Source of the DNA: Paenibacillus dendritiformis
Lineage (GTDB): Bacteria > Bacillota > Bacilli > Paenibacillales > Paenibacillaceae
Assembly (NCBI RefSeq): GCF_015845845.1
Contig: NZ_LDIG01000069.1
Span: forward strand, 1-32,510
Reading direction: 5' to 3'
DNA length: 32,510 nucleotides
The notes under the pieces were generated by a model. It was not told where the DNA came from. It made no database searches and saw only the letters and a list, made by a program, of their open reading frames with translations. Each line of letters starts with the position of its first letter. Within the stretch, counting starts at the first letter, position 1. The position numbers and the translations under genes are program-made. Shown piece by piece: positions 7,743 through 15,022 of the stretch.

Positions 7743-7836
7743 GAAGAAGGTCTCCTTTTGGTCCATAACGAAAAAAATAATGATCGCAACGACGCCGGCT
7801 CGGCGCCGAATCGGATGGGAACGTAAAACGAAGACT

Positions 7837-7865
7837 AGTATATCGTTCTCCGCTTCCGTTGTAAA
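7837..7865 (-). promoter_or_regulatory. Sigma-A promoter of ktrB
   Basis: Reading leftward: TTTACA (7865-7860), 17-bp spacer, TATACT (7842-7837). The leader to the start codon is about 90 bases. Confidence 0.7.
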
Positions 7866-7998
7866 CAAGCGTGCCATGATTTACTGAATATTTTCCTATT
7901 CTCTGGGATGGAATGCAAGCTTTTGGCGGCGGAAGGCAGACGCATTTTGCCGTATAATGGACAATGCGCCGATAGGATTAGTAAAAGGAGGAAAAAAC

Positions 7999-8427
7999 AT
8001 GGGAAGCTGGTTATGGTTCGCCCTGCTGTCCGCCGTGATGGCGGCGCTCGTCTCGCTCTTTGGCAAGCTAGGCATGAAGAACGTCGATCCGGACACCGCC
8101 ACTGCCGTACGGGCGGTCATTATGGCCGTGTTCCTGTTGGGCGTGCTGGCCATTCAGGGCAAGCTGACGCAGGTCGGCGAGATTCTCGCCAACCGGAAGG
8201 CGCTGCTGTATATCGTGCTTAGCGGGGTGGCAGGCGCGCTGTCATGGCTGTTCTACTTCATTGCGATTCAAAAGGGCGAAGTCTCGAAGGTGGCTCCGGT
8301 CGACAAGCTCAGCGTCGTGTTGGCCGTGGGGCTGGCATTTCTGTTCCTGGGAGAGCGCTTGTCGCTTGTCGCCAGCCTGGGCGTGCTGCTGATTACCGTC
8401 GGCGTCATCATGACGGCGATCGGCTGA
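7999..8427 (+). CDS. Single-domain EamA-family small membrane transporter
   Basis: A 142-residue protein with five predicted membrane segments. It is one EamA (DMT superfamily) unit rather than the usual two-domain, ten-helix exporter, and matches the COG2510-type predicted membrane proteins. Typical features are the N-terminal WFALLSAVMAALVSLFGKLG helix, the central WLFYFIAIQKGEVSKVAPVDKLSV block and the end FLFLGERLS followed by a final helix. Such short members are assumed to work as antiparallel or parallel dimers, as SMR proteins do; substrates are unknown. The start was chosen because a perfect AGGAGG lies 8 bases before this ATG, while the upstream in-frame ATG at 7957 overlaps a TATAAT (7953-7958). 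That TATAAT is the likely -10, but no good -35 is visible. It is convergent with the TPR gene. Confidence 0.8.
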   Translation: MGSWLWFALLSAVMAALVSLFGKLGMKNVDPDTATAVRAVIMAVFLLGVLAIQGKLTQVGEILANRKALLYIVLSGVAGALSWLFYFIAIQKGEVSKVAPVDKLSVVLAVGLAFLFLGERLSLVASLGVLLITVGVIMTAIG

Positions 8428-8482
8428 GCGGAGGGGGGAGAAGGGACTTGCCGTCGTACATATGCGAAAGCGGCCCATGGTG

Positions 8483-9475
8483 TCATGCCCAAGGCCGCCC
8501 GTATACTTTCCAATTGACATACCACCGGCTAATCCAATGGGTCGAGACATGAATCAGGATAAAGGCAACAAGCAGGACCGGTTTAAGAAAAGCGAATAAG
8601 ACCCAAATGATGAACAAGATCCATGGATTCAGCTTCTGGAACCACTGGGCCGGCAGCCAGACAAGGCGAAAGGCCGGGTTGGCCTTCTGCAGCGTGTCCA
8701 TATACTCCTCCCGGACCTGGGCATCGTCCGGATCCAGGCGGACGGCCTTCTCCATCAGGCGGAGCGAATGTTCCTTCTCTCCGCGCTGGTCGGCTGCCCA
8801 GGCGAGCTGCATCAGCGTGTAGGCATGCTCCTCCTCCATCGCCAATGCCTGGCGTTCGGCTTCCTTGGACTCCGCCGTCCGCTGCAGCTGCGCCAATACA
8901 TAGCTGTATGTGGCGTAAGCGAGTCCGGCCGGCTCGATATCGATGCACCGCTCCAGCGAGAGAACGGCTTGCTCCAAGGCGCCCTTGCGCATCTGGTGCT
9001 GCGCAAGCAGCAGATGCGGCGTCGGATCGTCGGGCGCCATCGCGATCAACTGCCTCGCCGCCGTCTCGAAGGCAACCCACTCTCCCCGGTCATAATAGAT
9101 GCCCATCCGCACCCGCCAGGCGTCCGGCTGATAAATGTCCCGCCGCAGCGCTTCTCCCGCCCAATCGAGAGCTTGGTCCGGATCGACGGGCTTATGAACG
9201 ACGGCAGCCAGCGACATAATCGTCGGATGCTCCGGATATTCCAATTGCAGCCGCATGGCTTCCCGCAGCGCTTCCTGATACTCCTGCTTTTGGTATAGCT
9301 GATTGATACGCTGGATGGCCTGCCGCAAATATCGAATCGTATGTTGATCGTACTCTTCCCCGCCGCAGGCCGAATTCGTTTCGTCTGCCGCCGGGATCTG
9401 CTCCTGCGCCGCCGGAGGACATGGCTCGGTGTCCGGCGTGTCCTGAACCGGCTCTTGATGCGCATTTCGCGTCAT
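8483..9475 (-). CDS. TPR-repeat protein with C-terminal membrane anchor
   Basis: A 330-residue protein. Residues 1-40 are acidic and Pro/Gln-rich and probably disordered. Residues 45-270 consist of tetratricopeptide-like helical pairs; recognisable units include the segments around YQKQEYQEALREAMRLQLEY, GALEQAVLSLERCIDIEP and GEKEHSLRLMEKAVRLDPDD. The last 50 residues contain one long or two close hydrophobic helices (NPWILFIIWVLFAFLKPVLL), so the TPR domain is tethered to the membrane, probably facing the cytoplasm because there is no signal peptide. TPR domains mediate protein contacts; the partner is unknown. The ribosome binding site GGAGGTGA lies 6 bases before the ATG. A GCGGCC hairpin at 8469-8497 overlaps the end of the gene in the convergent junction. 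I do not recognise a named family. Confidence 0.75.
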   Translation of the reverse strand: MTRNAHQEPVQDTPDTEPCPPAAQEQIPAADETNSACGGEEYDQHTIRYLRQAIQRINQLYQKQEYQEALREAMRLQLEYPEHPTIMSLAAVVHKPVDPDQALDWAGEALRRDIYQPDAWRVRMGIYYDRGEWVAFETAARQLIAMAPDDPTPHLLLAQHQMRKGALEQAVLSLERCIDIEPAGLAYATYSYVLAQLQRTAESKEAERQALAMEEEHAYTLMQLAWAADQRGEKEHSLRLMEKAVRLDPDDAQVREEYMDTLQKANPAFRLVWLPAQWFQKLNPWILFIIWVLFAFLKPVLLVAFILIHVSTHWISRWYVNWKVYGRPWA

Positions 9476-9819
9476 CCTCCATCACCTCCAAGTATTTTCT
9501 TATGCTGTCTAGAACGATGGATATGTGATCCGTATCTCCACGGTAACATGTGATTGTCTTGATTGCCGGCGAACGGGGCGGATTCCACAAGCTCCTCATC
9601 CAACTGCGGGACATGCCGGGATTGCGGGTTCGTTCACAGTTCTGATGCGCGTACCAGCCGCGCTCGGCGAATGCAAAGCAACGATTGCAAGCACATCATA
9701 TTGTAGATCTAGTCAGCGCGGGGAGCAAGTGGAAAGCGGGGAAGCTTGGATAAATGTGTCCAAACGGTGAAGACCGCAATCCGAAGCTGGCCACGACGAA
9801 TTGCGGTACTGTCGGTACA
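9476..9819. other. Gap between MFS and TPR genes, no gene seen
   Basis: Both flanking genes run leftward, so this is the 3' region of the exporter gene plus the promoter region of the TPR gene. ACCGCAAT (9773-9780) and ATTGCGGT (9800-9807) form a hairpin without a clear T-run, a weak terminator candidate for the exporter gene. No convincing promoter or coding frame was found. Confidence 0.4.
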
Positions 9820-11082
9820 TTATGCGCCGGCATCTTGCGCCCATTCGTTCAGCGTGCGATCGTTCGGAAGAAGCAGAGCAAGAACGCCCAGGACCGGTAG
9901 GAAGCCGCACACCATCATAATCCGGGTGATGCCGAAGCCGTCGATGAAGTAGCCGAGCGCCAAGGCGCCGACGCCGCCCATCCCGAAGGCGAAGCCGGTG
10001 ATAAGGCCGGAGACCGTTCCGATATTGCCCGGATGGAGCTGCTGGGCGTAGATAACGGTCACCGAGAAGCTGGAGAGCAGGATGAAGCCGGTGAGGGCCA
10101 GCAGCACCCCGGCCCAGAACAGATTGACGAACGGAAGCAGCAGCGCCAGGGGCGCGGTGCCGAGCATCGAGGCCAGGATGAGGTTGCGGCGGCCGAACCG
10201 ATCCGCCAGCGGCCCGCCGAAGAAGGTACCTACCGCGCCTGCCCCCAGGAACAGGAAGATATACAGCTGGGCCTGATCCAGCGTGAGCCGGTAATCTTCC
10301 ATTAAGTAAAATGCGTAATAGCTGCCGATGGCGGCCCCGTACCAGGAACGAACGAAAACGATCACGACGAGAATCAGGGTCGCCCAGGCGATGCTTTTGC
10401 GCCTTGCCGGGTCGATCTTGCGCTGCTGCTGGCGCTTCGCGAAGGTGTATCCGGCGTCGAGCATGCCGCGGTACCAGCGTGCGATGTACGTCTGCACGGC
10501 GATGCCGGCCCCCGCGATGAAGGTGAAGCCGAGGGCTCCCATCTGACCGAAGGGGATAAATACCCACTTGGTCAGCATCGGGGCAAGGGACTGTCCGGTG
10601 TTGCCGCCGACCTGGAAAATGGATTGGGCAAGGCCTTTGCGAAGTCCGGCGGCCATATGGGCGACGCGCATCCCTTCGGGATGGAAGGCGGCGGAGCCGA
10701 GTCCGACGAGGATGACGGCCAGCAGCACCAGCCCGTAGTTCGGCGCCAGCGCCAAGAGCAGCACGCCGAAGAACGTGAACGTCATGCCGATGGGCAGCAG
10801 CGCCGGCGTCGGCCGCCGATCCGCCGCATAGCCGACAACGGGCTGCATTATCGAAGCGGTGAAGTTGATCGCGAAGGCGATCCAGCCGATCTGTCCGTAG
10901 GAGAGCCGCATCGTATCTTTTAATATCGGAAAAATCGCGGGAATGACGGCTTGAATCGAATCATTGAACAGATGGACGAAGCTGATGGCCAGCAGAATGC
11001 GGAAAACCGTATCCTGCTGCGGGCTTGACTGCTTGAGCAGATCGGGCGCCGGACGCGAGGCGGCTAGCGGTTTGCTGTTCAT
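9820..11082 (-). CDS. MFS exporter, fosmidomycin-resistance (Fsr) type
   Basis: A 420-residue, 12-helix major facilitator. The first helix region reads HLFNDSIQAVIPAIFPILK, a hallmark of the Fsr/fosmidomycin resistance group. This is followed by the loop 2-3 motif GYAADRRPTPALLPIG and, in the second half, the equivalent GGPLADRFGRRNLI. The NPGNIG-like segment (HPGNIGTVSGLITGFAFGMG) is also typical. Members export fosmidomycin or other small molecules by proton antiport; the natural substrate here is unknown. The start is the ATG with AAGGAG 6 bases upstream; an upstream in-frame frame extension lacks a ribosome binding site. The 5' leader contains a 10-bp hairpin at 11126-11160. The gene is monocistronic, separated by more than 300 bp on both sides. 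Confidence 0.83.
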   Translation of the reverse strand: MNSKPLAASRPAPDLLKQSSPQQDTVFRILLAISFVHLFNDSIQAVIPAIFPILKDTMRLSYGQIGWIAFAINFTASIMQPVVGYAADRRPTPALLPIGMTFTFFGVLLLALAPNYGLVLLAVILVGLGSAAFHPEGMRVAHMAAGLRKGLAQSIFQVGGNTGQSLAPMLTKWVFIPFGQMGALGFTFIAGAGIAVQTYIARWYRGMLDAGYTFAKRQQQRKIDPARRKSIAWATLILVVIVFVRSWYGAAIGSYYAFYLMEDYRLTLDQAQLYIFLFLGAGAVGTFFGGPLADRFGRRNLILASMLGTAPLALLLPFVNLFWAGVLLALTGFILLSSFSVTVIYAQQLHPGNIGTVSGLITGFAFGMGGVGALALGYFIDGFGITRIMMVCGFLPVLGVLALLLPNDRTLNEWAQDAGA

Positions 11083-11517
11083 GTGCAACTCCTTTCTTGA
11101 CGAATTTATCGGAATGACGGCCTTGCGTCCTTCCCAGCCGGACAACGGATGGAAAGGACGGGAATGGGCCGTTCAATGGACCGTTCTGAAAATAAGGCTA
11201 TGTCCCGCCAAGTTCATCGGGTTGATGCTACGATACAAGTTTTTGAGACGGGGCGCAATCCAAATTATTCCGCATATCGGAGCGTAATCCGGGCTTTCCC
11301 GCCGCCGGAAGCGGTCGTGCGCGGGTTACCGCAATGGAGCGGCCGCTTGGCCGGATAACGCGGAGCCGGACTGCGGAAGCAAGCGGGCAGACCGGGACAG
11401 GGCGGCCCGATTCGTTGGGTGCCTCTTCGGAGCGCTGTCGAGCCGCCGCCGAATGCTGTCTTTATTTCTCGGGAAATAGTTCCTGCTGTCGACGTCTGCG
11501 GGGCGTATTCGCGGCTC
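11083..11517. other. Gap upstream of the MFS gene with a leader hairpin
   Basis: No gene is supported. CGTCCTTCCC (11126-11135) and GGAAAGGACG (11151-11160) form a 10-bp stem (one G-U pair on the transcribed, minus-strand RNA) with a 15-base loop, 44-78 bases before the MFS start. It would be part of the mRNA leader. No clear sigma-A promoter was identified for the MFS gene, and no convincing terminator for the ABC operon that ends at 11518. Confidence 0.4.
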
Positions 11518-12228
11518 TTACGTATCATACCGCTTCGTGCGGTACGCCGTATAGCACAGGAACAGGCAGGCGGCCATCCAGACGACGATGATGCCGGCAT
11601 GCGGAAGCGCGTCGGCCAGCGTTCCGCCCTTCCACAGCTTGGAGCAAGCCAGAGAGAGCTGCTCCGTCGGAAGATAACTGATCATCAAGTCGACCGCCGG
11701 ATGGTTCAGCAGCGAGCCGAACATGGGCCCCATCAGGAAGAGTAGGTGCAGCGGCATGCCGATGAAGGAAGTCTCCATCGACGTGCGGGATAGCAAGCCG
11801 ATCAGCGTGCCAATGGCCAAGTACATCACGATGCTTGGAACAAGCAGAAGGATAAGGGCAAGCGGAGGCAGGGCAGGCGTATCCGCGATGAACAGGGTTA
11901 AAATAACGGCTGCCACCGTCATCGCGGCAGCGATGGCGCTCTTGCCAATCAGCACCTCGAACGGTCTGGCGGGCGAGAGCATAAGCACCCGCAACGTATT
12001 TTTTTCTTTCTCCTCGGCGACCATCATCGCGAGCACGAAGGCTCCCGTAATCGTCAAGGCCATATTGATGGGCAGCGCCAGCACGCTGATCCCCGCTTCC
12101 TCTCGGCCGCGGAAGAGGAAGGCGAAGATAATCGGCAGCGCGGCCATGCTTAACAGAACAGGATTGCGGAAGCAATCCTTCCATTCTTTCTCGACAATCG
12201 CCGAGATTCGTTTCCATGCGTAAGTCAT
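11518..12228 (-). CDS. ABC-2 type exporter, permease subunit
   Basis: A 236-residue membrane protein. It has six hydrophobic segments arranged as in ABC-2 permeases: a short cytoplasmic start with EKEWKDCFRNPVLL, a first helix, then the conserved coupling region EEKEKNTLRVLMLSPARPFEVLIGK before the middle helices. The segment MVAEEKEKNTLR--L--SP is the standard ABC-2 (DrrB/NatB-like) signature. It forms the membrane part of an exporter with the ATPase encoded directly upstream. The ATG overlaps the ATPase stop codon as ATGA, so the two are translationally coupled. The substrate could be a peptide, drug or ion and cannot be read from sequence. A regulator of the LytTR type is encoded just upstream of the operon. 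Confidence 0.8.
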   Translation of the reverse strand: MTYAWKRISAIVEKEWKDCFRNPVLLSMAALPIIFAFLFRGREEAGISVLALPINMALTITGAFVLAMMVAEEKEKNTLRVLMLSPARPFEVLIGKSAIAAAMTVAAVILTLFIADTPALPPLALILLLVPSIVMYLAIGTLIGLLSRTSMETSFIGMPLHLLFLMGPMFGSLLNHPAVDLMISYLPTEQLSLACSKLWKGGTLADALPHAGIIVVWMAACLFLCYTAYRTKRYDT

Positions 12229-13079
12229 AATACGGCTCCCCCAGTAACTTTTATAAAAATATCGCTTAACGACGGTTCATTGGAATGAATGGACACCAGC
12301 TTCCCGGATGTCATCGTCTCGGAGACGCGGCGCGCGCCTTCCTCGTCGCAGGCCACCTGATACGACCCGTCCACGGTCGTAACCGTAATCGTGGCGTCCG
12401 CATAGCGGCGGCGAAGCAGCAGCGGCGTATCCATGGCGCTGATGCGGCCCTGATGCAGGAAAGCGATCCGATCGCATAGCGTCTCCGCTTCTTCCATGTC
12501 GTGCGTGGAGAGGAAGATGGTCGTTCCCGCGCGATTCAGCTCTTTCAACGATTCGTGAATGCGGCGGGTGTTCCCGGGATCGAGCGCCGATGTCGGCTCA
12601 TCCAGGAACAGAATCTTCGGCCGATGAAGCAGGGCCCGTGCCAGCGTAACGCGCTGCTTCAATCCTTTGGACAGATTTTTGACGATGGTCTGCCGGTCGT
12701 CGGCCAGATTCACCTGCTCCAGCGCTTCCGGCACTCTGCTGGCGGGCACCTGGTACAGCTTGCAGAATAGTTCCAGATTATCCTGCACCGACAGCCGGTC
12801 GTACAAAGCGCTGTTGTCGGTCAGGATGCCGATGCGCGACCAATGATGGCAGCGCTCCGCTTCCGTCATTTGGGCGACATCCTGCCCGAATACGCGCGCC
12901 GTCCCGGATGTAGGCAGCAATTGAGCGGTCAATATTTTAATCGTGGTCGTCTTGCCTGAGCCGCTTGGCCCAAGGAAGCCGAACGTCTCTCCTGTGTAAA
13001 CGACGAAGTCGAGCGACCGCAGCGCGGATTTGTTGCCGAACATTTTGGTCAGCGAGCGGGCTTCAATCATAGATTCCAT
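12225..13079 (-). CDS. ABC exporter, ATP-binding subunit
   Basis: A 284-residue ABC ATPase of the DrrA/NatA/BcrA exporter type. Motifs in order: Walker A GPSGSGKTT (37-45); signature LSKGLKQRVTLARA, in which LSKGL replaces the classical LSGGQ, as is common in this subgroup; Walker B ILFLDEPTSALDPG; and the H-loop STHD. About 80 residues follow the nucleotide domain, as in drug and peptide exporters of this class. The start is the ATG with GGGGAGG 8 bases upstream; an in-frame ATG 36 bp earlier has none. It pairs with the permease encoded downstream with a 4-bp overlap. Upstream (13171-13191) is an inverted repeat in the promoter region, suggesting regulation, probably by the neighbouring LytTR-type protein. 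Confidence 0.85.
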   Translation of the reverse strand: MESMIEARSLTKMFGNKSALRSLDFVVYTGETFGFLGPSGSGKTTTIKILTAQLLPTSGTARVFGQDVAQMTEAERCHHWSRIGILTDNSALYDRLSVQDNLELFCKLYQVPASRVPEALEQVNLADDRQTIVKNLSKGLKQRVTLARALLHRPKILFLDEPTSALDPGNTRRIHESLKELNRAGTTIFLSTHDMEEAETLCDRIAFLHQGRISAMDTPLLLRRRYADATITVTTVDGSYQVACDEEGARRVSETMTSGKLVSIHSNEPSLSDIFIKVTGGAVL

Positions 13080-13170
13080 ATTGTTTTCCTCCCCTTGGAT
13101 AGTTGATGGGTTCATCTGAGCTGAACGAGTTTGAATTGGTTGACCTCATCATATCCCGGGAGGGAGAAGA

Positions 13171-13191
13171 CTGCCGCAAATGATCGGGCAG
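13171..13191. promoter_or_regulatory. Candidate operator/promoter of the ABC operon
   Basis: CTGCC (13171-13175) and GGCAG (13187-13191) are inverted around 11 bases. Reading leftward, TTGCGG (13179-13174) overlaps the left arm and TATGAT follows after about 20 bases, a spacer too long for unaided sigma-A use. This fits an activator-dependent promoter but is weak evidence. Confidence 0.3.
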
Positions 13192-13271
13192 AAGCGTAAT
13201 TCAGACGATGAATGGAACAGATCGAGGGTTGAATGAACCGCTCCTTCCGGCGAAATGCCGCTATTGGCAGG

Positions 13272-14489
13272 TTAAGAAATGCCCATAATCGCCTTCATTT
13301 CCTCGTATTTGCTCTTCGAGAGCGGCACCGTGCTCTTCTTCTCATCGTCCAGCACGAGGCTGTAGCTGTTGCGCGACCAAATGATGACTTCGCGGATGCG
13401 CTGCAAATTGACCAGATACGAGCGATGGCAGCGAAAAAAGCCGAACGGCTTTAATTTCTGTTCCAGTTCCTGCAGCGTCATGGAGCACGGATATTCACCG
13501 GATTGGACATGGAGATGAGCCACTCCGTCCTGACTCTCGATATAGATCATCTCCAACGGATCGATGAGCACAATTTTGTCGTCCACGCGCGCCGGCACTT
13601 TATCGAAGACGATTTGCGGATAGTGGCGCCGGCTGCCAGGCGGCGTGCCGGCCCCTTCGGCAGCTTCTCCCGGTAAAGGCGCTCCGCCGCCAGCGCTATT
13701 CGTTTCGGAATCCGGGGAGCCATCGGCTTGCTTCTTGGCCCCGCTTGGCGCGACTTCGGCGATGGAGCGATCCCCCGTCTCCTGAGAGAGGGCCGACGCT
13801 CCTTCCAGCGCTTGGTTGGCGCCGTCTTCGTCGAGGATGACCTCCTTGAAGCCGGCGGGCGTCCAGCGCAGAACGGCATCCGTCAGCGTCAGCGCGCTCT
13901 CCAGCGAAGGCACGGTCGTGAAGAAGGCGGTCCCTTTCTGACAGAGCTCGCGGATCCATTGGCGAAGCAGGAAGCAGCTTTCCAGGTCGAGATGGAACTC
14001 GGGGTCCTCCATAATAATCAGCTCCGGCTTCACCCCGGCGGCCCGGGCCAATTGGAAGCGCCGCTGCTCCGCTTCCGTACATTTGCCGAGCCGGACATTC
14101 TGCTTGTTCCACAGTCCGGTCAGCTTCAATACGAGTTCCAGTCTTGATTTATCGAATGCATTATATAATTTCATGTACAATCCGACAGCCTCGCGCACGG
14201 TCAGCCGTTCATGAACAGCGTCCTCCTGGCGGATCCAGCTGATGCGGGCCTTCGCTTCCGGGGAGTGGAGGGGAAGTCCGTTCCAGGTTACCGTCCCGGT
14301 GGACATGGCGGCGGTGCCCGCCAGCACATCCATAATGAGCTGGCCTGTGACATGGTTGCATTGCACGGCAAGGCATTGGCCCGGCTTCACCGTGACATGG
14401 AGCGTATCCAGCAGCGTCGAATTGCCTTGGGCGACATAGAGATGATCGAGAACAAGTCCGTCCGATAGGGCGGGGGAGTCAGGTTTCAT
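13272..14489 (-). CDS. Transcriptional regulator: degenerate ABC-ATPase domain fused to LytTR domain
   Basis: A 405-residue fusion. Residues about 10-235 have the outline of an ABC ATPase, but the catalytic motifs are eroded. The Walker A position reads CNHVTGQLIMD with no GK[ST]; the signature position is LGKCTEAEQRRFQLARAAG; Walker B is LIIMEDPEFHLD; and no H-loop His is evident. A Gly/Ala/Pro-rich linker (about 235-295) leads to a C-terminal LytTR DNA-binding domain (297-405), with the typical MIYIESQDGVAHLHV and FFRCHRSYLVNLQRI blocks. It probably binds DNA and uses the ABC-like domain for nucleotide sensing or contact with the nearby ABC exporter. Start: ATG, with AAGGCGTG upstream; a GTG 9 bases earlier abuts that site. 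It is followed by the ABC exporter operon on the same strand after a 190-bp gap. Confidence 0.82.
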   Translation of the reverse strand: MKPDSPALSDGLVLDHLYVAQGNSTLLDTLHVTVKPGQCLAVQCNHVTGQLIMDVLAGTAAMSTGTVTWNGLPLHSPEAKARISWIRQEDAVHERLTVREAVGLYMKLYNAFDKSRLELVLKLTGLWNKQNVRLGKCTEAEQRRFQLARAAGVKPELIIMEDPEFHLDLESCFLLRQWIRELCQKGTAFFTTVPSLESALTLTDAVLRWTPAGFKEVILDEDGANQALEGASALSQETGDRSIAEVAPSGAKKQADGSPDSETNSAGGGAPLPGEAAEGAGTPPGSRRHYPQIVFDKVPARVDDKIVLIDPLEMIYIESQDGVAHLHVQSGEYPCSMTLQELEQKLKPFGFFRCHRSYLVNLQRIREVIIWSRNSYSLVLDDEKKSTVPLSKSKYEEMKAIMGIS

Positions 14490-14558
14490 TATTTTCACGC
14501 CTTTTCATTGAATCTGCAATCGTTATATATGTAATGGCAAGCTTATCGCTTCGGGCCA

Positions 14559-14597
14559 GGACATACAATGTCCATCATGGCGTACTTTTTATGTACG
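14559..14597. promoter_or_regulatory. Two adjacent inverted repeats upstream of the LytTR regulator
   Basis: GGACA-TACAA-TGTCC (14559-14573) and CGTAC-TTTTTAT-GTACG (14581-14597). They lie 70-110 bp before the regulator's start and could be operators for autoregulation. Their ATGT elements are 23 bp apart, close to the two-turn spacing of LytTR repeats. Confidence 0.35.
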
Positions 14598-14714
14598 GGA
14601 GTAGAGTGACATAGGATTGGCAACGTTGGGAAAAGAGCGCGACTTCCGTGAATATTCGGATTTGGGCTTGTTTATCTTTCTGATCATCGTTTATTTCTTC
14701 TTTATTTACGAAAA

Positions 14715-14758
14715 AATAACGAACAATAAAGAAAAATATCGTTGACACGTTCGGTTAA
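14715..14758. promoter_or_regulatory. PurR operator: two inverted PurBoxes
   Basis: AATAACGAACAAT (14715-14727) matches 12 of 13 positions of the PurBox AWWWCCGAACWWT. The inverted partner TTAACCGAACGTG (14758-14746, minus strand) matches 10 of 13 with an intact CCGAAC core. CGAA centres are 30 bp apart, as in the pair at 4847-4890. The second box overlaps the -35 end and spacer of the promoter at 14742-14770, so bound PurR should block it. Confidence 0.68.
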
Positions 14759-14770
14759 TTTCGTTACAAT
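14742..14770 (+). promoter_or_regulatory. Consensus sigma-A promoter driving the riboswitch-controlled gene
   Basis: TTGACA (14742-14747), 17-bp spacer, TACAAT (14765-14770). Transcription would start near 14777, about 55 bases before the aptamer. Confidence 0.85.
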
Positions 14771-14831
14771 ATCCATGTCGCTCCCTTGGGGGACGGCAAT
14801 GAAGTTGATCACAATGAAGGCATTATTATTC

Positions 14832-14902
14832 CTGTTCGTATATTCCCGGAGATAAGGTCCGGGGGTCTCTACCAGGAGCCGTAAATTCCTGACTACGAGC
14901 GG
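14832..14902 (+). promoter_or_regulatory. Purine riboswitch aptamer, guanine class
   Basis: P1 is CTGTTCGTA (14832-14840) with TACGAGCGG (14894-14902). P2 is CCCGGA/TCCGGG closed by loop GATAAGG, keeping the GG used in the loop-loop contact. J2/3 is GGTCTCTACC (consensus GTTTCTACC, so one C for U at the exposed position). P3 is AGGAG/TTCCT with loop CCGTAAA. J3/1 reads GACTACG; the C in GAC is the specificity nucleotide, so the ligand should be guanine or hypoxanthine rather than adenine. The expression platform is the overlapping terminator (14887-14939). Confidence 0.9.
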
Positions 14903-14939
14903 TGTGCTTCGGCATACCCGGGTGAAGTCAGGATTTTTT
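14887..14939 (+). terminator. Riboswitch-controlled intrinsic terminator
   Basis: TCCTGACT (14887-14894) pairs with AGTCAGGA (14926-14933), followed by six T. Inside is a very stable hairpin GGTGTGC-TTCG-GCATACC (14901-14918). The left arm is made of the 3' strand of P3, the J3/1 specificity segment and the first P1 base, so terminator and ligand-bound aptamer are mutually exclusive. That predicts read-through when ligand is bound. Confidence 0.82.
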
Positions 14940-15022
14940 GTCGCCTAGAAAGGAACAGAAGTTCGTCATTCGCCCCATTCAGATTCATACTACGTGTTAT
15001 GAACGAGGAGGATCTTGATCTT

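Noticed and set aside
7743-7830. A ydaO-type (c-di-AMP) riboswitch in the ktrB leader.
   Set aside because: The leader is only about 90 bases and shows none of the conserved ydaO segments; just one small hairpin.
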